Of a stretch of 55,960 nucleotides of DNA, positions 50,937 to 55,960 are shown piece by piece. The stretch comes from Vreelandella boliviensis LC1 (GTDB lineage Bacteria; Pseudomonadota; Gammaproteobacteria; Pseudomonadales; Halomonadaceae). A program made the position numbers and the translations under genes. The stretch lies in contig NZ_JH393258.1 in NCBI RefSeq assembly GCF_000236035.1, positions 1,075,608 to 1,131,567 of the forward strand, written 5' to 3'. The notes beneath the pieces were generated by a model. That model made no database searches. It was not told the origin of the DNA and worked only from the letters and a program-made list of their open reading frames with translations. Position 1 is the stretch's first letter. The number at the start of each line of letters is the position of its first letter.

Positions 50937-51970
50937 CCGACCACCTCAATCGAGGCGTTACCTTGGCGCGCTTTCATTACGCCAAATGAGCGCAATGAAA
51001 GTCCGAATTCGCGGCCAATGCGCTCAACGTCATCCTCCCAGGCGGGGTCAACGCTCAGTAACAAACCGCCGGAGGTTTGCGGATCGCACAGCCACTGCCA
51101 GTGGACATCATCCATAGCGGGCAGACTTTCACCCAGAGCATCACGATTGCGCAGCGTACCGCCGGGCACGGCGCCTTGGCGGCGATAGGACTCTGCCTCG
51201 GCTAAGCGCGGCAGACGACGGAAATCAATTTGCGCCATGACGTTACTGGCTTGGCACATTTCAGCAAGGTGACCAGCCAATCCAAAACCGGTGACATCGG
51301 TCATGGCGTTCAACCCTTTCACATCGGCAAGCTTCACGCCAATGCTATTGGGCTTGAGCATGGTTTCGCGGGCAAGCCCATGGTGGCCCATTTCCAGCAA
51401 GCCGCGCTTCTCTGCCGTGGTTAACATACCCACGCCTAACGGTTTGGTTAAGAACAGCAGATCACCGGGCTTGGCGGTGCTGTTTAACTTGAGTTTGTCT
51501 AGGTCGACTAAGCCGTTCACAGCGAGCCCAAAAATCGGCTCGGGAGCATCAATGGAGTGGCCGCCAGCCAGGGCAACGCCTAATTCGCGACATACCGCCT
51601 GGGCGCCGGCCATTACGTCCCCCGCGACTTCAGCGCTAAGCTTATCCAGCGGCCAACCGAGAATGCCTAACGCCATTACCGGCGTACCGCCCATGGCGTA
51701 AACATCGCTGATGGCATTAGTCGCCGCGATACGTCCAAAATCGAAGGGGTCATCGACAATGGGCATAAAGAAGTCCGTGGTGGCAATCATGCCGCGACCA
51801 TCGCCCAGATCGTAGACGGCCGCATCTTCGCGCCCCTGATTGCCGACGATAAGCCGCTTATGGCCCGCCGCTGGCCCTGCCTTGGCCAAAATCCCATCCA
51901 GCACATCTGGGGCGATTTTGCAGCCACAGCCTGCGCCGTGGCTATATTGAGTCAAGCGAATCGAACTCAT
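50933..51970 (-). CDS. selD: Selenide, water dikinase (selenophosphate synthetase)
   Basis: The 345-residue enzyme makes selenophosphate from selenide and ATP. The active-site residue in HGAGCGCKI is Cys, not selenocysteine. Further segments are YDLGDGRGMIATTDFF, ATNAISDVYAMGGTPVMAL and NAMTDVTGFGLAGHL. I chose the ATG at 51970 with AAGGAG, over one 18 bp upstream. The only selenium user seen here is SelU. It starts 56 bp after radA. Confidence 0.95.
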   Translation of the reverse strand: MSSIRLTQYSHGAGCGCKIAPDVLDGILAKAGPAAGHKRLIVGNQGREDAAVYDLGDGRGMIATTDFFMPIVDDPFDFGRIAATNAISDVYAMGGTPVMALGILGWPLDKLSAEVAGDVMAGAQAVCRELGVALAGGHSIDAPEPIFGLAVNGLVDLDKLKLNSTAKPGDLLFLTKPLGVGMLTTAEKRGLLEMGHHGLARETMLKPNSIGVKLADVKGLNAMTDVTGFGLAGHLAEMCQASNVMAQIDFRRLPRLAEAESYRRQGAVPGGTLRNRDALGESLPAMDDVHWQWLCDPQTSGGLLLSVDPAWEDDVERIGREFGLSLRSFGVMKARQGNASIEVVG

Positions 51971-52026
51971 CGTGTCTCTCCTTGGCACTTGGGGAATATC
52001 ATCAGTTTAGCCCAGCATGACGCATA

Positions 52027-53403
52027 CTACAGAGCGTCCAGCGCGTCGCTAAGCTTATCCACGGCAATGACCTCCATACCTTTGGGCGGCTGCTTGGGGG
52101 CGTTAGCACGGGGTACAATGGCACGCAGAAAGCCGTGTTTGGCAGCTTCGGCGATGCGCTCCTGGCCGCTGGGCACCGGGCGTATTTCGCCGGAAAGTCC
52201 AACCTCACCAAATACCACCAGCTCTTTGGGCAGGGCCCGGTTTTGCAGACTAGAGACCACCGCCAACAGCACTGCCAAATCAGCGCTGGTTTCGAGCACT
52301 TTGACACCGCCGACGACGTTTAAAAATACGTCCTGATCGCCGGTAAACAGGCCGCCGTGGCGATTAAGTACCGCTAGCAGCATGGCCAGACGGTTTTGAT
52401 CCACGCCGACGGCGACTCGGCGAGGATTACCCAGTGCGGACTCATCCACCAGCGCCTGAACCTCGACCAGAATCGGCCGTGTGCCTTCCCAGACGACCAT
52501 GACCAAGCTACCCGGGGCCTGCTCCTCCTGACGGGAAAGAAAGATCGCGCTGGGATTTTTAACCTCTTTAAGGCCCTGTTCTAGCATAGCAAAAACGCCT
52601 AGCTCGTTAACGGCACCAAAACGGTTTTTCTGTCCGCGCAGGGTGCGAAAGCGTGAGTCTGCACCGCCTTCTAATAACAGCGAGGCATCAATCATATGCT
52701 CAAGCACTTTAGGGCCAGCCAGTGAACCGTCTTTGGTGACGTGCCCCACCAGCAATAAGACCGTATTAGTCTTCTTGGCGAAGCGCGTCAGCGCCGCGGC
52801 TGACTCGCGCACCTGGGCAACGCCGCCAGGCGCAGAGCTGATATCTTCCAGATGCATGGTCTGGATGGAGTCGATCACGAGAATCTCTGGCTTCTCCCGC
52901 TCTGACACCGCCAGAATGGTTTCCACGCTTGTCTCGGCCAGCATTTTCAAGCCATTGGTAGGCAGCTGCAGACGGTGGGCACGCATAGCTACCTGGGAGA
53001 GCGACTCTTCACCGGTCACATAGAGGATACGCCGCTGCTGGGCCAGCTTACAGGCCGTTTGCAGCAGCAGGGTCGATTTTCCCGCCCCAGGATTGCCACC
53101 CAAAAGCACTGCCGAGCCGGGTACAAGCCCGCCGCCCAGTACGCGATCAAACTCCGCGAACGTAGAACTCATACGCGGCACTTCGCTGAGATCCACATTA
53201 CCCAGATCGATCACTTCGCGGGAGAGATCACCCGTATAGCCAGATCGACCAGGGGCTGCACCGCCACCGGGGCGAGCGCTGGCTAAATGCACTTCACTCA
53301 GCGTATTCCACTCTTGGCAACTGCTGCACTGCCCCTGCCATTTACGATATTCGGCGCCGCACTCGGTGCATACAAAGGCGCTTTTGGCTTTGGCCACTGC
53401 CAT
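52027..53403 (-). CDS. radA: DNA repair protein RadA
   Basis: The 458-residue RecA-like helicase processes recombination branches. Domains are an N-terminal zinc finger (CTECG and CSSCQ, about residues 10-30), an ATPase domain with Walker A GGNPGAGKSTLL and the RadA-specific KNRFG loop, and a C-terminal Lon-like domain (GQERIAEAAKHGFLRAIVP). I chose the ATG at 53403 with GGAG; a start 57 bp upstream adds no conserved sequence. It precedes selD and selU. Confidence 0.95.
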   Translation of the reverse strand: MAVAKAKSAFVCTECGAEYRKWQGQCSSCQEWNTLSEVHLASARPGGGAAPGRSGYTGDLSREVIDLGNVDLSEVPRMSSTFAEFDRVLGGGLVPGSAVLLGGNPGAGKSTLLLQTACKLAQQRRILYVTGEESLSQVAMRAHRLQLPTNGLKMLAETSVETILAVSEREKPEILVIDSIQTMHLEDISSAPGGVAQVRESAAALTRFAKKTNTVLLLVGHVTKDGSLAGPKVLEHMIDASLLLEGGADSRFRTLRGQKNRFGAVNELGVFAMLEQGLKEVKNPSAIFLSRQEEQAPGSLVMVVWEGTRPILVEVQALVDESALGNPRRVAVGVDQNRLAMLLAVLNRHGGLFTGDQDVFLNVVGGVKVLETSADLAVLLAVVSSLQNRALPKELVVFGEVGLSGEIRPVPSGQERIAEAAKHGFLRAIVPRANAPKQPPKGMEVIAVDKLSDALDAL

Positions 53404-53521
53404 TACACTCCTACTGTTGCTGTCACTAAGTGGCAACATTCGCAAGGCTGCCGCTAGCATTTACTGTCATTAACCGCTTTTGACTGTCGCGTACTTTGTA
53501 TTCATTAGTGCCAGCAAACAC

Positions 53522-53546
53522 AAAAGGCGGCCAGTGGCCGCCTTTT
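53522..53546. terminator. Bidirectional terminator after the NlpE-like gene
   Basis: AAAAGGCGGCC and GGCCGCCTTTT form a perfect 11-bp stem with a 3-base loop. It is symmetric; in context it ends the NlpE-like gene on the minus strand and insulates radA. Confidence 0.9.
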
Positions 53547-53564
53547 GTACTACTGGCTAACGCG

Positions 53565-54011
53565 TTATTGACGCTTTAGCTGCAGCATTTCACCATTCTC
53601 AAAGCGGCGACGCTCTGGGTCAATCAACTCCAACGTGCTCTGATCAATACGCATGAAGTAGTAAATCTGACCATCGCCATCTGGCGTCAGCTCGTAAACA
53701 GTGGCATCCGGATCAGACGGTGTACCGGTTAACACTTCCCAGTTACCCGCGTAGTTTTCATCCGGGGGGGTTTGAGGATGGTTCCGGTAAGAAGCGTTCA
53801 GCGTGAAGGTGCGTTCTTCAACCGCGCTCATCTCTTCACCCACCATCGTGACATCCAGATCTATACCGTCGCAGTTACGGCAAGGTAGCGAGCCCTGATA
53901 AGTTGCTTGTGCTGTGGCAGCCTCTTCTTGCTGCTGCTCCATAGGACTGCTTGCACAGCCAGCCAGTAGTGCCAACATAGCCGAACCGGCCAGCAAACTC
54001 TTAAGTTGCAT
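53565..54011 (-). CDS. NlpE N-terminal-like lipoprotein
   Basis: The 148-residue protein has a lipoprotein signal with lipobox LLAGC (Cys about 19), then YQGSLPCRNCDGIDLDVTM, the PCxxCxGI motif of the NlpE/copper-resistance N-terminal domain. NlpE in E. coli is a larger outer-membrane sensor that activates the Cpx envelope response on surface contact and with misfolding or copper; this shorter form has just the first domain. I chose the ATG at 54011 (AAGGAG). A terminator follows. Confidence 0.78.
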   Translation of the reverse strand: MQLKSLLAGSAMLALLAGCASSPMEQQQEEAATAQATYQGSLPCRNCDGIDLDVTMVGEEMSAVEERTFTLNASYRNHPQTPPDENYAGNWEVLTGTPSDPDATVYELTPDGDGQIYYFMRIDQSTLELIDPERRRFENGEMLQLKRQ

Positions 54012-54177
54012 AGAGTGTCTCCTTAATCTCGTGTTGGACATCACATTTATTTACGCGCACTTATGACAGCATAACCGCTACAAGGTGCGACGCACACCCC
54101 TAGCGATGCGAATGCTTGCGCTTAGTGAGCCTTCAAGCGACCATGGTGTACCTTGCTAGGATAATCAGGTTACCCAC

Positions 54178-55239
54178 ATGAGCCAGTACTGGAGTCCGGC
54201 CGTACGCGAACTTACACCCTACGTGCCCGGCGAGCAGCCACGCGAGCAGCTTGTTAAGCTCAATACCAATGAAAACCCTTACCCGCCATCACCGGGTGTC
54301 GGTGAGGCGCTGCGCGATTACGCGACCGATCATCTACGCCTTTACCCTGACCCTACCTCTAAAGCGCTGCGTGAAGCACTAGCGGAGACGTTTAAGGTAG
54401 CGAGTAGCCAAGTGTTCGTCGGTAACGGTTCGGATGAGGTGCTGGCGTTTGCCTTCCAGGCATTTTTCCGTCATGACGCACCACTCGACGTCCCCACGAT
54501 CACCTATAGCTTCTATCCCGTTTACGCCAATCTTTATGGCGTTGAGCTGCGTAAACATCCGCTTAATAAGCAATGGGAAGTCGATATTGATGCTCTTTCG
54601 GCGGATGTTAACCGCAGCGGCATTATCTTTGCCAACCCGAATGCGCCGACGGGCCATGCGCACCCACTTGCGACGATTGAGGCGCTGCTTAAGCGGGTCA
54701 CGGATCGTGTGGTGCTGGTGGATGAGGCATATGTCGATTTCGGCGCAGAGAGTGCTGTAACGCTGATTGATCGCTACCCTAACCTGCTCGTCACCGGTAC
54801 GTTTTCTAAATCACGTAGTTTGGCAGGTTTGCGGTTGGGCTATGCGGTGGGCTCTGAGGAATTGATTGATGGCTTGTTGCGGGTAAAAGACTCCTTTAAC
54901 TCTTATCCAGTAGATAGTTTGGCAAGCTTAGTAGGCATCGCCGCACTGAAAGATGTAGAGCACTTTGAAGCTTGCCGCGAGCATGTTATTACCACTCGTG
55001 AGCGTACCCGTCAGCGTCTTGAAGCGCTGGGATTTGAGGTATTGCCTTCTAAGGCTAACTTTGTGCTTGTCCAGCACCAAGACTACGAAGGCGCGCAGTT
55101 ATTTGCTGGCCTACGCGAGCGTGGCATTCTGGTACGCCATTTTAATACATCGGAACTCAACAACTTCCTACGTATCACCATAGGCACCGATGATGAGATG
55201 GATAACCTGATTGAAGCGCTAGAGACGATCTGCGGTTAA
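54178..55239 (+). CDS. hisC: Histidinol-phosphate aminotransferase
   Basis: The 353-residue PLP enzyme makes histidinol phosphate by transamination with glutamate. LVKLNTNENPYPPSPGV near residue 27, the VFVGNGSDEVLAFAFQAFF block, NPNAPTGHAHPL and the PLP lysine in TFSKSRSLAGLRLGYA (about residue 213) show the family. The start at 54178 has no strong ribosome site. It is separated from hisBHAF by about 6 kb of unrelated genes. The 45-bp repeat array begins 60 bp after its stop. Confidence 0.94.
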   Translation: MSQYWSPAVRELTPYVPGEQPREQLVKLNTNENPYPPSPGVGEALRDYATDHLRLYPDPTSKALREALAETFKVASSQVFVGNGSDEVLAFAFQAFFRHDAPLDVPTITYSFYPVYANLYGVELRKHPLNKQWEVDIDALSADVNRSGIIFANPNAPTGHAHPLATIEALLKRVTDRVVLVDEAYVDFGAESAVTLIDRYPNLLVTGTFSKSRSLAGLRLGYAVGSEELIDGLLRVKDSFNSYPVDSLASLVGIAALKDVEHFEACREHVITTRERTRQRLEALGFEVLPSKANFVLVQHQDYEGAQLFAGLRERGILVRHFNTSELNNFLRITIGTDDEMDNLIEALETICG

Positions 55240-55299
55240 CTTTTAACCAGCCTTCTACCTGCTTTAGTAGGAGGCTATTTTATCTCGCAACAACGCAAC

Positions 55300-55839
55300 G
55301 TCATTGCGAACGCAGCGCAGCAATCTAAGGGGTTGCTTTTAGGTGTCATTGCGAACGCAGCGCAGCAATCTCGGGGGTTGCTTTTAGGTGTCATTGCGAA
55401 CGCAGCGCAGCAATCTAAGGGGTTGCTTTTAGGTGTCATTGCGAACGCAGCGCAGCAATCTAAGGGGTTGCTTTTAGGTGTCATTGCGAACGCAGCGCAG
55501 CAATCTAAGGGGTTGCTTTTAGGTGTCATTGCGAACGCAGCGCAGCAATCTAAGGGGTTGCTTTTAGGTGTCATTGCGAACGCAGCGCAGCAATCTAAGG
55601 GGTTGCTTTTAGGTGTCATTGCGAACGCAGCGCAGCAATCTAAGGGGTTGCTTTTAGGTGTCATTGCGAACGCAGCGCAGCAATCTAAGGGGTTGCTTTT
55701 AGGTGTCATTGCGAACGCAGCGCAGCAATCTAAGGGGTTGCTTTTAGGTGTCATTGCGAACGCAGCGCAGCAATCTAAGGGGTTGCTTTTAGGTGTCATT
55801 GCGAACGCAGCGCAGCAATCTCGGGGTGAACAGCCGCCG
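55300..55839. repeat. 45-bp tandem repeat array, twelve units
   Basis: Units start at 55300, 55345, 55390 and every 45 bp up to 55795. Each contains GTCATTGCGAACGCAGCGC, then AGCAATCTAAGGGG and TTGCTTTTAGG. Units from 55390 to 55750 are identical; the second and the last have CTCGGG in place of CTAAGG. The period being a multiple of three keeps frames open on both strands (15-residue repeats). There are no spacers, so it is not a CRISPR array. Confidence 0.9.
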
Positions 55840-55846
55840 CGGGCTT

Positions 55847-55960
55847 GAGATTGCTTCGTCGCAAGCTCCTCGCAATGACATGCGCGGGCCACAGCCAGTG
55901 ACTCTCCACGTGTCATTGCGAGCGCAGCGTGGCGATCTCGGGGTTGCTTTTAGGTGTCAT
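55847..55960. repeat. REP-like elements, inverted and direct, at the window edge
   Basis: GAGATTGCTTCGTCG to CGCAATGACA (55847-55880) is an inverted relative of the array unit and matches the widespread REP-like motif around CATTGCGAG. A direct copy starts at 55912 (GTCATTGCGAGCGCAGCG) and the last bases again read TTGCTTTTAGGTGTCAT, so the repeats continue beyond the window. Confidence 0.8.

Noticed and set aside
55300..55839. CRISPR array
   Set aside because: The units are contiguous with no variable spacers, and no cas genes are present.
55275..55916. Long open frames on both strands across the 45-bp array (171 and 213 codons)
   Set aside because: They arise because the repeat length is a multiple of three and lacks stops; there is no ribosome site or conserved domain.

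Overview
The window looks like the chromosome of a halophilic gammaproteobacterium of the Halomonadaceae, most likely Halomonas or a close relative. The markers are an ectoine hydroxylase (EctD) gene standing away from any ectABC genes, gammaproteobacterial housekeeping genes (tmcA, polA, cydABX, hisBHAF, mutY-yggX, radA-selD-selU, speA), a TRAP transporter, and moderately GC-rich coding sequence with TTG/GTG starts in places. Almost everything is ordinary chromosome; no prophage, insertion sequence or CRISPR array is visible.

Layout. 1-5.4 kb: end of a MATE exporter gene, an AtoE-type fatty-acid permease, a hotdog acyl-CoA thioesterase, a membrane protein with a voltage-sensor-like domain and no visible pore, a LysE exporter, and two small lipoproteins (I78 inhibitor-like and a 43-residue entericidin-like one). 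5.5-8.7 kb: a HIT hydrolase, then a four-gene metal-transport-like operon on the minus strand (two related lipoproteins, DUF1007, NicO/RcnA permease). 8.8-14.4 kb: glycerate kinase, Dps, PepD and TmcA. 14.7-17.8 kb: a complete TRAP transporter with an internal terminator. 17.9-22.0 kb: a ferric-iron ABC transporter split over three separately oriented genes, with a good Fur box before the binding-protein gene. 22.1-28.4 kb: the cytochrome bd operon cydA-cydB-cydX-cydD-cydC with an FNR/Anr-like box. 28.7-35.4 kb: polA, thrB-speA and an FAH-family hydrolase. 35.5-39.6 kb: ectD, then an AT-rich stretch with a Crp/Fnr regulator, a manganese catalase and a META-domain protein. 39.7-40.2 kb: two inverted perfect DnaA boxes and a tRNA Phe-Gln-Thr operon. 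40.4-44.7 kb: yggX, mutY, AsmA and a PanZ-like acetyltransferase. 44.9-48.4 kb: hisB-hisH-hisA-hisF plus a putative outer-membrane barrel gene. 48.4-55.2 kb: yjaG, a glutamine-amidotransferase-like protein without its catalytic cysteine, radA-selD-selU, an NlpE-like lipoprotein and hisC. 55.3 kb to the end: a 45-bp tandem array built from a REP-like element.

Functional themes. Several units concern redox and metal control: Fur-type iron uptake, the cytochrome bd oxidase with its CydDC exporter, Dps, Mn catalase, YggX/MutY, and the DUF1007-NicO operon. Others serve salt tolerance (EctD), histidine synthesis (hisBHAF plus a distant hisC), selenium-modified tRNA (SelD-SelU) and organic-acid uptake (TRAP, AtoE).

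No clearly new multi-gene system stands out. The best leads are the pore-less voltage-sensor protein, the paired lipoproteins of the DUF1007-NicO operon, the cysteine-less amidotransferase, the inverted DnaA-box pair beside the tRNA operon, and the repeated occurrence of short tandem duplications in intergenic DNA (14, about 17, 12 and 45 bp units). All functions are read from sequence patterns and family memory; no database search was run.
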